Of a DNA stretch of 64,000 nucleotides, positions 36,481 to 49,439 are shown piece by piece. A program made the translations under genes and the position numbers. The number at the start of each line of letters is the position of its first letter. The stretch's first letter is position 1. This stretch comes from Amanita rubescens. Its lineage: Eukaryota > Basidiomycota > Agaricomycetes > Agaricales > Amanitaceae. The notes below the pieces were generated by a model. That model was given only the letters and a program-made list of their open reading frames with translations, was not told the origin of the DNA and searched no databases. Location of the stretch: contig WION01000008.1 of NCBI GenBank assembly GCA_015039365.1, forward strand, positions 620,001 through 684,000. The letters are read 5' to 3'.

Positions 36481-37104
36481 ATGGGAAATTTAGTTTGGCA
36501 CGAGTATGCGCGCTTCGTGGCGCTCACTGCTAGCATTTGTGAGCCGCTTCAATCATATTTACCACTTGTCTGACATTGCCCTGGTATAGATGGTGTTTGG
36601 GCTAGTTTCTTTGGCTTATTTTACCGTAAATTCTTTTGGGACTTTGTTGGTGGCATTCAACGTAACCCGGGCGGTTTACAGTAAGCCAAACTATCATATT
36701 TGCATATTCCCTATGTCAATCCCATTACCAGGCCAACACCTCAATCAGCAATCTTTATTACGCTTATTGTCAAGTTTCCTGTTATACAATCCACAGCATT
36801 GATCTTGGGCCTTTTTTTGATTGCTTTGGAGTTCCCACTTGCACAACTCAAATCGTGGGCGATATATCGGAGTCTCGTCGTGCGCATCGTATTGCTGCTA
36901 TTCCAGGTTTTTCTCGGCATTTTATATTACCAGGTTAGTAAGCGCGGCCACCTGCTTTCCCTGTCAACCTAACGGACCGGTATCTAGGGTACGAACTCTG
37001 CAATTTGGTCTTTGATATCGGTGATCTGCTATAGTCGGGCGGTAGCACTTGGTGAAAAGATGGCGGCGGCAAAGGAGAATCGGGGGAAAGGGGGAGGGGT
37101 TTGA
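36481..37104 (+). CDS. DUF7727-like multi-pass membrane protein
   Basis: Short membrane protein widespread in Agaricomycetes, role unknown. Exons join to MGNLVWHEYARFVALTAS, IYGVWASFFGLFYRKFFWDF, VGGIQRNPGGLQ, PTPQSAIFITLIVKFPVIQS, TALILGLFLIALEFPLAQLK, RSLVVRIVLLLFQVFLGILY and YQGTNSAIWSLISVICYSRA with a basic tail. Four hydrophobic segments are seen. Introns are about 36539-36590, 36678-36732 and 36933-36985. The frame is intact. The family name is from memory. Confidence 0.7.
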
Positions 37105-37219
37105 TCTGTGATCAACCTGCTAATTTGTAAACGTAGCCATATATGATTACCACCTGTACTGTGTATAGCTGTGATCATCAAATCCGATCTGCGGTGTCTT
37201 CGCGTTCCGACTTGAGATC

Positions 37220-38499
37220 ATGACATCCGAGATTATCGCCAGTCTTCCGCAAAAGTATGAAGTCGCATTGAAGTCCGGCGACCTCTTATTCTTTCCCTCC
37301 ACCATCGCCAAGTGCACGGAGTTTGACGTTGATGTGCGTCTCACTGGCAAGGCGCGATATAATCACCGCTTATCGTTGCATTACTACAGTTCGAGATACG
37401 AGTTTGTCCCGCTCTGAAAAAGAAACCAAGTACACAAACAACCCCGGACAGCGTCAACGGGCCAGTGCAAAATGATCCTTTTGCCCCTCCCTACAATTCC
37501 AATCTTCACGTCGGCGACATTCGCGACGAGGAAACACTGAACGAATACGTAGTATTGGTGCATTCTTATTCATTACAACACCTAATCTCATCGTCTGACG
37601 CCCGAGCTAGCTGAACAAATATTCTGTCGTACCTCATCACTTTATCCTTGCTTCGAAAGGTAGAATTCGTCTTTGAGAACCAATCGCCACGCTTGACAAT
37701 AGTCATGCACCTAGAGCACGTATCACAATCATCCCCTTTGACGCCCGGCGAGTTGGTAATCATTTTCCGACTCTTACTCGCAGCTAGGCGTGCTGGGAAA
37801 AGTTTCCTTGCGTTCTACAACTGTACGTATCCCTCTCGTCTGTGAAGTAACCTATTGAAAAAGCCAACAGGTGGTGAAAACAGCGGCGCCAGTCAGCAGC
37901 ATAAACATGTTCAATTCCTTCCACTAGCCGAGAGCACTCCGCCACCTATCGAAAAACTTGCAATGAAGACAAGGCTTGAAACCCTTGGTTCGTTCTTACC
38001 TCCCAGGTATCGTCCCAATGGTATTAACATCTCTACAGAAAAGCCGTTCTCTCTTACACCCCTTCCATATGCAAACCATGTACGGCGATTCCCCTCAGAT
38101 ATATCCTTCTACGAGTACGATAGATTAGAAGCGACATTGTCGCAAGCATTCGTGCAACTCCTCGACCTCGTGATCTCAACCGTTCGACATGATCCTGACT
38201 ACCCCGCCGGAAAACTCTCATACAACGTATTGATGACATTGGAGCATCTACATCTTATCCCTCGAAGACATGAAGCTTACACATTGAACGGTGGGACCCA
38301 TATCGGTGTCAATTCACTTGGCTTTGCTGGTATGTTGCTCGTAAAGAGCGAAGGCGAGCTAGAAGCAGTACGGGGCGAGGGCATTGGCAAAATATTGCGG
38401 GGCGTTGGACTTGAGAGCATCCACGAAGAGCAAATACAGGGCACGGCAGCAGAAGCTGTTGATGAAGTATCCATACCACCCAGAGGATCCGTTCTTTAG
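37220..38499 (+). CDS. APA1: ATP adenylyltransferase (Ap4A phosphorylase)
   Basis: Splits diadenosine tetraphosphate with phosphate to ADP and ATP, and can make ADP from adenylyl sulfate. It belongs to the HIT superfamily: the catalytic motif is GASQQHKHVQF. Other blocks: LKSGDLLFFPSTIAKCTEFD, FEIRVCPALKKKP, DPFAPPYNSNLHVGD, NKYSVVPHHFILASKE, SSPLTPGELVIIFRLLLAAR, LAFYNCGENSGASQ and YNVLMTLEHLHLIPRRHE. An apparent shift near 37670 disappears when a 67-nt intron (GTAGAATTC...CCTAG) is removed, giving ASKEHVSQSSPLTP. About five exons; intact. Confidence 0.9.
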
Positions 38500-38614
38500 A
38501 GGAAATAGAATGGATGGATTCACGACAGCTGTATATCATTGAAAGGACGCTTTGCGCAACATGTATGTAGCAGTACTAATGGGCATTGAAGTTCTGAATA
38601 TGTGACCATCACAT

Positions 38615-41544
38615 CTAATCGCAGTATGCGCCGACGCTTGCAGGCTATTACATGAATCCATTGCAATTGTTAGCGCTTCCCAAGACAACGAAGCGGCGAT
38701 CTTACCGCAACATCTCGGGCATAACGGTACAAGATCCCTCTCTTGACGTTCAGGTCTCTCTTATTTGTCGCGTCCCATTCTTGTCTCCTGCGTTTCTCCT
38801 CTTCTGGACTCACAGACCAATCGATCGTCCTGGACTCCGCGTCGATGATAATGGTATCTCCGTCCTGCACAAGAGCGATTGGGCCCCCGACACGCGCCTC
38901 AGGAACAACATGTCCTATAATAAAACCGTGGCTTGCACCCGAAAACCTTCCGTCAGTAATCAAAGCCGTTGAACCGCCGAGTCCGGCGCCTGCCAACGCT
39001 GCAGTTGGTCCTGTTAAACACCATCAAAACTTGGCAAACCTGCAAGTCAATGGGGTTCCCATACCAAGCATTTCGGGCATTCCTGGTGCGCCTTTGGGTC
39101 CCTGGTACCTGAATATCAATATCATGCCGGGCTTGATTTCTCCGGCAGCTAGGGCTGGATAGAAACCGTCAAGGCTGTAGTCGTAAGACTCGATCGGCCA
39201 CATATATACGAGTTATATATCCTACCTGTCGAAACACTTTGCGGTGCCCTTAAGGGTCCGGGTTTAATGCCATTGCGTCTTGAATCACTAAATACGACGC
39301 ACCTCGAAGCGCGAACCTTCCTTTCCAGTCAGCTTTGCCACTGCTGTTCCAAGCGCCAGGTTGCCTCGAAGAATGGTCAAGTGGCCAGTTTTTTTGATTG
39401 GGTTGTCCAGCGGTCGTATAACATCTTGATTATCAAATCTAAGTTCCTCGACGTCCTCCAAGTTTTCAGCTAGTGTTTTGCCCGTGACAGTAAGTTGGCT
39501 CCCATCAATAAGATCAGAGTGATTAAGCAGGTATTTCAGGATTGCAGGGACTCCCCCGATCTTATGAATGTCTTCCATATAATACTTGCCTGATGGTCTT
39601 TTGAAATTATTACAACTGTAATAATGAGGTACAGAAAACTTGGACGAACTTGACGTCTGCCAGGTATGGCGTCTTTTCGGCGATTGTTTGGAAGTCATCA
39701 ATAGTGAGCTCGATATCCGCTGCTCGAGCCATAGCCAATAAATGCAAAACCTAATCAATGTGTCATTGCGGCTCGTCATTTTGTAGAACGGAACAGACTG
39801 CGTTCGTAGACCCGCCCAGAACAGTAATCATGACAATCGCGTTCGAGAAAGAAGCACGGGTTAAAATGTCTCTAAGTCTTGATATTTGACAATCGTCTCT
39901 GTAAGAAAGCTTGATCTAACCTTGGCTTTATATCTAGTTCAAGAAGGCGTTTGAGGTACTTGGCTGCTTTCAGACACTCCTGTATTTTGGCTAAAGTACT
40001 TGTCACCATGACTAAGTTTTATTGAAAAAACCAAGCTCACCGGGATATATAGCAGGCGTGCTCGAAGAGTATGGGAGAGACATCCCAAGGGCCTGGATAA
40101 TGATGAATGGCATTATGATGCAAAACAAAAAAGATGGACCTCCAAGGCCGAGCTCATTGTGTTGGCTGTGTACATACCGCCACATGCACCAGGACCAGGG
40201 CATGCATGGCGAACGACATCAAATCGCTCTTCATCAGCGATCTTGCCTACTGCGAAAGCGCCTGAAAATGCCGTCAATATTATTCTGACTTTGCATGTTA
40301 AAATAAAGAGGAGAACCATAGGACTCGAATGCGTCGGAAATATTAACTGTGTCGCCCTTCTTGTAACTCATTGAAGGACAATCTGTACAGATATGAGCGT
40401 GTTCGTTATCATCTTGTGCTTGGGATGATTAAGTCACCTATATGACGGATTCCAGGCTGAATTGTTCCCCCATAAATGATAATGGTTGGACGATTGTGCC
40501 GTGCCGCGGCCATGAAACATCCAGGCATGTTCTTGTCACACCCTGGAATTGAAATGTTGCCATCGTAATGCTGCGCCTGCACAAGGTCAGAGTTCGTAGC
40601 TAATAATAAGAACGTGATCGTACCAGTACGACCTAAGGCATCCACATTCTCAAAATGTTTGCTAAGGTATTATATTATGCGGGCTTACAGATTCAATAGA
40701 ATCCGCAATTAAGTCACGACTGGGAAGTCTGATCATGGCCTTCTCAGAGAGTGATCATACAAAAAGGTTTCTGCGCTCACGAATAACGCATGCCTATAAA
40801 AGACTCTATGTGTTAAATGCAGGTCCTACATTGCAAAAATACGTCGCACCATCTGTTCCCATGGTTATGGCGTCGCTGATTGTGGTCCTCGCTAAGGCAC
40901 GGAGCACTTCACCTCGGCGACTCACCTGACGCCAATGGTATTGAACATCAGACCGACTAGGCCTTCTTCCTTACACCCCTCCTTGACATGCTTTGCAAGA
41001 TCGAGCTTAATTAACAGAAATTAAGTGTTGTTGAGAATCCCGATATAACCAAGCCATACGAGATGAGAATTGCATGGGTTTCCTAAAGAGACAGTGCGAT
41101 CGATGGATGTTGTGTATGTAGACACGATCGACACTCACCCTCCCACCAGATTGGCGATATACCAATCTGTCATGAAATCAATATTTAGAACAAGTAAAAC
41201 AACATATCGATATGTTGCACCTGTGGTTTATTCATATCGTCCTCATCCAGACCAACGGCGTATACTGCCATGTCTTGTCAGTCAAATGACACTGAATCAC
41301 AAAAACGATGGGTCATACGCATAGCTTGGGCTCCACCTCGCGCCTTTCCAAGTCCTTGAGACTTTTCATACAGAAACTAGACGACAAAATCACCTTGTTC
41401 TGGGTAAGTTGACTCGAGATCCTATTCAATGGACCATTGTTGGCGGACGTCGATGATACCCCATGGCTGCCGCATAATAAGTTCGTCGATGTGCGGGATG
41501 CCCACTAGGTAGCAAAATTAAACTGACATTTTGACATCGGTCAT
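38615..41544 (-). CDS. ILV3: Dihydroxy-acid dehydratase (branched-chain amino acid synthesis)
   Basis: Fe-S enzyme of the IlvD/Edd family, normally mitochondrial, making the 2-keto acid precursors of valine, leucine and isoleucine. Cluster and active-site blocks are present: [25 protein letters not shown], and [20 protein letters not shown]. Others are [98 protein letters not shown] and a tail PASVGAYCD. More than a dozen short introns; two joins need AAG acceptors (near 39598 and 41350). Near the N-terminus the sequence reads [15 protein letters not shown], six residues longer than the common KSQGASQAM form. The start (MTD at 41544) is a guess; a presequence is weakly supported. Confidence 0.87.
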
Positions 41545-41723
41545 CGTTGCGTTTCAGTGATATTCGGTATGTGGACAAAACTATGTTGCGATGAACTTTA
41601 TTTTATCCGGAATTGCGTATCTCTTGTCGATCAGGGTTCAATACTATCAGTGATGGCCAGCAAGTCAGCTGATATATATATATGACACGCTCGTCGCTCG
41701 CCCGCACAGCGTCGCACGGTACA

Positions 41724-44066
41724 TCAGAAATCGAAGCCCTCCCTTCTAAATATGTCTAAGCTACCTTTCGCTTTGGAAACATCGGCAAGGTCTGAACGTT
41801 CCTAAAACAATAAATTAGGTCAAGTGGTTTATACCAGCGCGTGGACTTACCATGGCGTCTAAAGCACGGCGTAAGGTTTGCCACAGCTGATCACTTGTGT
41901 CACCATTTGTCATCTCCTGCAAGCTCAGAGCACTCAAGAAATGTTCAGCTGACTCTTTGAATGCGCCAATATTCAGACCTGAATTAAGTAAGTGAGAAAG
42001 CGGCAGGTGAAGTTACTGTCCGATACTAACAGGCGACACCAACATTATATATCGCTCTGGTGTAAGTGGGCCTCAGGCTCAAAGCCTCTCGGTAGGCACC
42101 TAAAGATTCCTCAGGCTGATGACCATTAGATAAGGACGAGCCCAATCTGTTCCAAAGGACATAATCCTGTTATGTGTAAGGATTTATAGAGCTCTCATGG
42201 ACCAAGAACTAACCTTGGGGCGCACAGAGAGCGCCGCCTCAAAACAATCTTTGGCACGATCGTATTCACCATTAGTGTAAAAGAGAATACCAAGCGCCAC
42301 TTGAACGTCCGCATCCACCACTCCAGAACCATGCTGTGCGCGTGCAAGGCCAATGAAAAGGTCAGTCATGCGAGAGTGAGTGTCCCATGCCGAGTGCGCT
42401 TTCATGGCTTGTATTGTCTCCTCTGGCACAGAGTAATCGGGGTATGTAGCTCTCAGCCAGCGGAGTAGCATGATATGCGATGCCTTGTTGTATGCTTCAT
42501 TCGTAAACGAGATGGCCAGAGACTTGATCAAGTTGTTTAGCGAATCAAGCCATTCGAGTTAGCAAGTACTCACCAACATGCCTGGTCCTGGAACACCAGC
42601 TGCCTCGGCTAATCTAACACCTTGCATCATGGCACGCATTCCCGCATCCTCACGCTCATCCATTGTTCGTACGTCCCCTAAAAGAATCCATGCTTCATAT
42701 CCACCCTCTCCCAGATCCCCCTTTTGAATGGCCGCCTCGAGCATCAATGCGGCCTCGGAAAGCGAGCCATTTCCTTCTAACAATGCCTTCGCGTCCTGCA
42801 GGGGGGATCTTGTTTTTGAAGATGATTGGTCCATGTATTTGTTGTTGATCTCTACATCAAGATTAATTGATGTCAGTCCCCAAAGTTTAGTTGGGCGTAC
42901 CAAACGTATAATCTGGTAGTAAAGGGATGCCTTCGTCGTCGAAGCGCGTGTACTGGTCCTGTAAGTGATCATCGACGGAGAAGGCCCCTAAACCATCCTC
43001 CCAGGCTTCCTGCATAAAGGTACCATACTCCAGCTCATCTCGTTGCGATGACATTAGCTGATTTAATTCTGCTTCCCATTTTGACCCTTCTTCTTCTGGG
43101 TGCGGCAAAGAAGAACCTCTGAGCGCTTCTCGCATTCTTATGCGACTTTGAGAAGGTAGCACACGAGATTCCGCGCACGTTACTCACTGGTTAAGATCAG
43201 ATTGCCCTTCTTCAGCAGTTTCCTCTACTGCTTCTATGTGGGATGCATTCAATTGAGTAGAAGCGAATGAAGCAGTAACTTGCTCGAAAGCTGTTTCGAA
43301 ATCTATTTCACGGCTTTTACCTTTACCTTTCCCTGGATCTATAGCATTAAAGCTTGCCGCGTAGGTGCCGGGCCAGCCCATATTGTACATGCCTAGAGGC
43401 GCTCTTGATCCATACATTCCCCCATGAGATACTTGAAAGGGCCGCTGAGCTGAAGTAATGTTAGTCAATATGGATGTTATAAGCAGCCCACGCACGGTCA
43501 ACCTGCACGGGGATATTTTGGTGCTGCTTGGAGGAACCGACATCATATAGTGGGGCCGAATTGCCAAATTCTTGGGCCCATGATCCTAAACCTGGTCCGG
43601 GGCTCAGAGTCATCTGCTGTTCCGACTTCCAACTTTCATGAATCGTCTCAGGTACTTTGGAATGTATTCCATGCTGTCTAGCAGAGAGTTCTATCGGATT
43701 GAGAGGAAGGAGGAATGTAGCAGAATCCGGAATGAGAGGTCCCTGCTGTGCAAGCGTTCCATCGAAGAAGTGACGTGCAAGAGCTATGTCACGATCGTTT
43801 GTAGCGTTAATAGTCCCTGGTAGTTGACGTAACTGTGAATAAATTATATTAGACTAAGAGCGGCAACCCTGCGGACAAAGTGCACGAACGCTTGATGACG
43901 ATGGACCTGATATCCTATCCTGTAATAAGGTTGAGCCGAGTAAGGGTCAGGGCGCGATGCATACCTGTTGCAAGCTTCGGTCACTTTCTGTGTGCTTGAG
44001 AACTTGCGACAAAGGATTGGTAGAAACGCCGCATTCAGCGCCAGAGACGAGGCTCTGAATCGACAT
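41724..44066 (-). CDS. PEX5: Peroxisomal targeting signal 1 receptor Pex5
   Basis: Cycling receptor that imports SKL-type proteins into peroxisomes. The N-terminus MSIQSLVSGAECGVSTNPLS carries the cysteine (residue 11) used for export-linked mono-ubiquitination. WAQEF (about 43580) is a WxxxF/Y Pex14-binding motif, and QEAWEDGLGAF has a similar layout. The TPR half includes WILLGDVRTMDEREDAGM, DVQVALGILFYTNGEYDRAK, DYVLWNRLGSSLSNGHQPEE, LSLRPTYTRAIYNVGVACLN and ends SDLADVSKAKGSLDIFRREG. An AAG acceptor at 42523-42525 joins GML to SLAISFTNEAYNK. The frame is intact. The stop lies about 180 bp before the proposed ILV3 start, in tandem. Confidence 0.9.
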
Positions 44067-44444
44067 GGTGGATTGCGGGTGGATAGATGAGTAAGGTTTA
44101 GGAAGCCATCGGGCCGATTAATGGCCGAAGCCGGAGTAGCAAGTCACGTTGTGTGTATAAGGCAGGTGATCATTGAGGCCACTTGAACGCATGTTATCAG
44201 CGTGATGGCAGTATTTCGAGTTTTTTGCACCAAGGACCGCAAACACCAACTTTTTCGCGCTGGGACGACGCTACATTGCCCGGGATATACGCATCGCAAC
44301 GCCATCACGTGACGAACGCGCTCAACGCGCAGACAGGTCCGTTCTCACGGGTACGTTTGTTTACCTCCGACGAGCGCTCCATTCCACCGACAGCGCGGGG
44401 TTCAGTTATCATATCAGCAACGACGGCAGGTCGAACTAATTGCA
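44067..44444. other. Divergent promoter region between PEX5 and BUD4
   Basis: No gene is evident here. Short frames on the plus strand lack family resemblance. The region should hold both promoters; no distinct element is recognised. Confidence 0.4.
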
Positions 44445-47400
44445 ATGTTAACCGGTCGCAAGTCGCCACAATCTCTGCGGGACAGGCTCTTCTCCAACTC
44501 CCCTGATCCTCTCAAATCTTCAATCTTGCGCGAGTCAGGAATGGGCTGGGCACCCACCCCTCCAGAAAGTCAAGACTCGCCGAATAATGGCTCCATCACA
44601 TCGCCGCTACGAATTGCAAAGAGAGAATCCCCTCATTCTTCTGGTCCACAAGTCGCACGCCGTACATCCTCAAGTTATAGGCATGTTCGCAACAACAATC
44701 TTGTCACCAAATCGCCATTCAAATCACAAATTCCCTGCGCCGACCACCCCTTCTCGTCCGTCTTCTGTCGCGTTTCCCCTGGCTCGACGAGTTTCGGGCG
44801 AGAAACGCCCTCGCCCTGTATCAATATATGAACAGACGGAGACTGAAAATGAACGTCCCTTCGCGCTCAAAAGAGAACGTCGACAAAGCAAAGGTTTCCA
44901 AGGTCTCCTCGAGAAGGAGCCTGTCTCCAAAAGCCCATTCCGCCTCCAGCAGTCCGCTGCCTCGTCGCAAACACCACCTCCGATACCCTCAACATCTCAG
45001 TCACCAGATCCTGGATTTATACCGAGGGATTACACACCTTCCCCTAGTACAGGTCCCTCTCCAGCTAGGTCGTCGTTGGTGTCACGACGACTGCATGGAC
45101 CAAGGACCAGTGGTATAGGGCGGAGGGAACGCAGGAAGGTTATTTTCGATGAGCGTTGCGAAGTCATGGAGTTTTCCCCTGACGAAGATGAAGAGGATGA
45201 CTTCATAAGTGGAGAAGACGAGATGTTCGAGGACGGATCAGATCGACAGGATGATGACGACCCATTTTTCCGTGGCGATTATTCATCTCCTTCTGCTGAT
45301 GCACCAGAAGAGGCTTCCTATGACAGCACTCACCTAGTCGGACAGTAGACGCGGAAACGCCTGTATCAACTCTCCTTCACCTCGATCCCGATGCGAGTAT
45401 AACTGGTCTCGTTGATCAAATGTTTGCATCTAATTCTGCTGCCGACGAGCCGTTGAGATACAGCACACCACCGCGTACTATTGACATCCCGCCCGATCTG
45501 GAAATGGAGAAAGGTGTGCCCCTGGGACGTAGCCATCATGTAGAACGTAACCTCCAGCATCATCAACACACGTACCATTCACCACATCCTGTGCCACCTT
45601 TCTTCTCTCAAAGCCGGTCTCTGGATCAATCGCAATCCAGATCTTCACCTTCCGTCTCCAATACTCCAGATAACCATCCCTTCAACACTAGCGTTTCACC
45701 ACGCGCCTCTCCGCTGGGTCGACCCATTACTCCTCGAGAACCTTCCGTCAGTGGCACGAGCACACCTCCACCTAGCCGCACGACTCGTGCTGAACATCCT
45801 CAGATAGCAACAGAAGATGGTTCCACGGGTGACATAAATGTGGATAATGACCTAGCAAGACTACCTCTGAGCCCATCACCAATGAAGCCCCCGACTTTTG
45901 GTATGAGGGAGTCTGATACTGATATCCTCATTCGATCCTATGGTAGGTCCAGGTGAAGTGTATAATGGAGCTGACTGATATTCAACTACTTTTAGGATCT
46001 CCCGGCACCCGAGATCCGATCTCGGGGTCACCGTTGGGATCAAATCCTTCCACACATGAAAACATTGATAATTCTAATTCTACGAATGAAGACGACTGCA
46101 ATGACTCATTAAATCTATCCATAGGGAACTCAGAAATTAGCCTTACTGGCTTGGGCAGGGACCCAGGAGGCTCTGATTGTCAGTGTTGAGAAGGTGAGGT
46201 TCAGTAATGATGCATGATCCCGTTTTAATTTTTCTCAAAAGGGCAAGACGTGCTTGGAAGGAGACTCAATCTTGTGCGAACAACAATTCAGAGGCTCATC
46301 GCCCCGTCCAGTGACGGTAGAAGGCTCTCGTTCTTCTCCGTTAATGAGAGAGCGGAGTCACAGTCCTGCCTCCATACCATCGCATATGTCATCACCATTA
46401 TTCCGATCGGGTTCTCCTCTGTTGATGAACCGCAACCGAAATGGCAGCAATACGAGCCTCACAGGTCGTCAGCGTATCACACGGGAAGACGTCCAAAGAC
46501 GGTTGTTGACGAGGCGTAGCGTCGGAAGTCCCGCACCTGATGTCGAGCAAGAATCCAAGTCTTCCGGTGTTGCCAGCGGGTCCTGCAGCACTCCGCAGAC
46601 TACGGAAGGTGTGACGTTAGGATGCCAAGGGGATGCCAAGGGACCAGATCAGGGTTTCGGGACGGCTGCAAATAGCCAGGATCGCAACACATTTTTCTCG
46701 ACAGAATCAACCGACGTGGAAATGGCTGACGGGTGCGAGACAAGAGATTCTGCGACCTCGCTCCCGAGAAATGCGGGCGACGGAGACTTTGGCCAAGACG
46801 CCATTACAGCATCGCGAACTGATAACAGGGGCGAAGCAGTTGAAAGTGGATCAGACAGGCCCGACAGTCTCGGCGTTCTGGCAAGAACTCCCGGTGATGT
46901 AAAAATGGATAGTGTCAGCAGCGGGAGCAGTGGCAACAGTAGCGCAACAGCAGTGGATGCTGCGAACCATCCCAGCATCAAACTAGAATTTAACGATGTC
47001 GATATGGACATGAAAAGCGCACTTGATCGACTGATGGACGACGTCGCTGGCGTCGGTAGCCGGGAAGGAGAAGACTCAATAATGACAGAACGCGAATCAT
47101 TTGAGGTGGCAAGTACAAGTAATGTTACGAGATCGAATCGTGCCCCACTCGCTCGTGCTATGACGGAACCGACGCCTTTGTTGCATACATCCACTGGAAT
47201 CGGTTTTTCTTCCGATAATGACAAGAGCGATTCCTCAATTGAAGCCACTCCACCTTCCTTGCCACCAAAGCCAAAGGACAAGACCAGAAACCAGGAACAG
47301 ATGGAAACAGATTCGGCGGAGGAACCAGAAAATTCGGAAGAGTTTCGTCCACAATATCAAGCCAAGAGTAGACGTGCACAACAACGGCTTCTTGGAGTTG

Positions 47401-49186
47401 GGCGACCGAGTAGAAGGAGGAGTATGAGCACAGGGGACGCGGATGTTTTACGTAAACAGGACGGAGGGGGCCTGTTAGACGGCGTCGTTGGTGAAGTCGC
47501 GGGCAACGACGCGCTTGCCGACAGTATCGAGAAAGAGTTGAAAAAGCTGGTGGAACCTCGAAAAAAGGCAGTAAGTGCTATTCGGTTCGAAGGTTATCAC
47601 ATTCTTAACCCATCCAAGGGATACCAAGTGCGAGAACGCGAAGCAACAATCTATGCCTCTTCTTCTGATCCTGACGGCGTGACGCATATGTCTGGACCTG
47701 GCGACGTGAACGCTGGTAAGGCATGGCGCGCAGTTCGAAGGCCGTCAGACATGGTATGGAGACCTAATATCTTTTCGTGCATTGATTAAACCCGTTTACA
47801 GAACGAGTACTCGAAACAGATCAAAGAGTACAGAGCACAAGAGAAATCTGGAAAGGCCTATGGCAAGGTCTTCGTGAAGAGTAGGTTTTTTTTTTCCTGC
47901 TGGCCACCCCCAATCTTAACCAGTTGCGGCCATCTAGTTCTGGGAATAAAAAACATGCTTCTGCCTTTGCCAAATCAACCGACGTCGCTCATGTGCACTT
48001 TGAATAATGGGATTCATTTCGTGACAACGCCTGAATGTCAACTCGGCCCGAGTACACGGATCGACCAAGAGTTTGAACTGTAAGTAAAGAAGCCTAGTCA
48101 CTTATTGTGCATGTACTGACGAGATTGCTCAGTATCGAACATAGCAAGCTAGAATTCACTTTGACTCTCAAAGTCAAACGAGATCCTCACATCATGGCTC
48201 AGTTCAAGTCACTTGTGCCCGCCCCTGCACCACCTGCGCCTACTCCAGTCGTTCAGGCGCCATCCAAAAGTGGAATGCGCAGTTTCTTTTCTTCAACACC
48301 GAAGAAAACATCTAGAGACAGAACGCCAGTCCCGTCACCACCTACCCCTGTTCGCCGTCTGCCCGAGAATCTGGCAAGGTATATGAAGCCGGATGGCACA
48401 TTAGCACGTTCATTTGTAGCGTTCAAAGATATCGCTCCCCGCTGTGATGCCAGGCTTTTTGAGACAAGCTATCCCCTGATTGGCCAGCGTTTGGAGATCG
48501 GGGGTAAATTTTCCACTCAGCAAGTGGGAGAACTCGTGTTACAGATTTTTAGATTACCTCCACTCCCTGGTATGCCACCTGATCAATTACCTCAGAGCCT
48601 TGATGAATGTTGCCGCGGCTTGAGACACATCAATTGGCATAAGGTTACATACTTTGAGGGTACTCTCACACAGAATGGGGGGGATTGCTCCGTAAGTTTA
48701 TAACGTGCTTCACTAGTCGTGACTAATTCCAATTTCAGATGTGGCGGCGGCGGCGATTCCGTGTTATCGGCGCGAACCTGGTAGCCTTCAACGATATCAC
48801 AAAGAAAGCAACTGCTACGATCGACCTGAAGCAAGCTATTAGTGTTGAAGACGACCAGCAAGGAAGAGGAACTTCGATGAGCCCCGCTTCTAGTCGTACT
48901 TCACGATATGGTGATGAATATGACGCCTTGTTTGGGGTTGAGCGTTCATTCCGCGTTATTTTCCCCGATGAAGAAATCGTTTTCTTTGCCGATACTGATG
49001 AAGAAAAAGCCAAATGGTAAGATAATAGTTCCTACGGATCAATATAAGATTATCTAACTCCCTGAAAGGCTGGAGATTTTCAGGGCCCTAGTTGGCCATA
49101 TTCCCCCCCATCCGCTGTGGGGTGAGTTGCTGTGGCAGCGACAAGAAGAGCTCAAGAAGCGAGCTCAGACTGAGGTTCCATCATAA
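44445..49186 (+). CDS. BUD4: Bud4/anillin-related septation protein with PH domain
   Basis: Cytokinesis scaffold that organises septins at septa. The N-terminal half is long and disordered, beginning MLTGRKSPQSLRDRLFSNSP, with SPFKSQIPAPTTPSRP, an acidic block (FSPDEDEEDDFISGEDEMFE) and many SP/TP sites. The C-terminal third is folded: EKELKKLVEPRKKAVSAIRF, YSKQIKEYRAQEKSGKAYGK, GIHFVTTPECQLGPSTRIDQ, EFELIEHSKLEFTLTLKVKR, NLARYMKPDGTLARSFVAFK. It closes with a PH domain (WRRRRFRVIGANLVAFNDIT ... FRVIFPDEEIVFFADTDEEK). Breaks of one surplus base occur in CCC runs near 44733 and 46162, and a two-base-equivalent break near 45335. The start is the first ATG of the conserved frame. Confidence 0.85.
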
Positions 49187-49439
49187 TTTGAGTCATGATT
49201 TTGCCTCGTTTTTCACTTTTCCCGAACAATTTCTCTGGTTTTCGTTTTAATTTTTTGTGGACGCACGTCTTGCCCATGATCCGGTTTATCATGCATGGTA
49301 CTTTCCCCTCTCTCTCTCTCAAGCAATCACCTATCGTATCCACTCTGTGACATGTATTCTGTGCTATTTATAACAATTGTGTATACAACCTCCACATCCC
49401 ATTTTCGATCTTAATGATATCCATCCATTTGACGATACC

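Noticed and set aside
37660..37740. Apparent one-base frameshift in the Ap4A phosphorylase
   Set aside because: Removing a 67-nt intron beginning GTAGAATTC and ending CCTAG gives a perfect family match in frame.
41722..41726. Overlapping stop/start (TGATG) linking PEX5 and ILV3, as in a bicistronic unit
   Set aside because: The frame starting there ends after about 19 codons and a better first exon for ILV3 lies about 180 bp further on; the overlap looks like chance.
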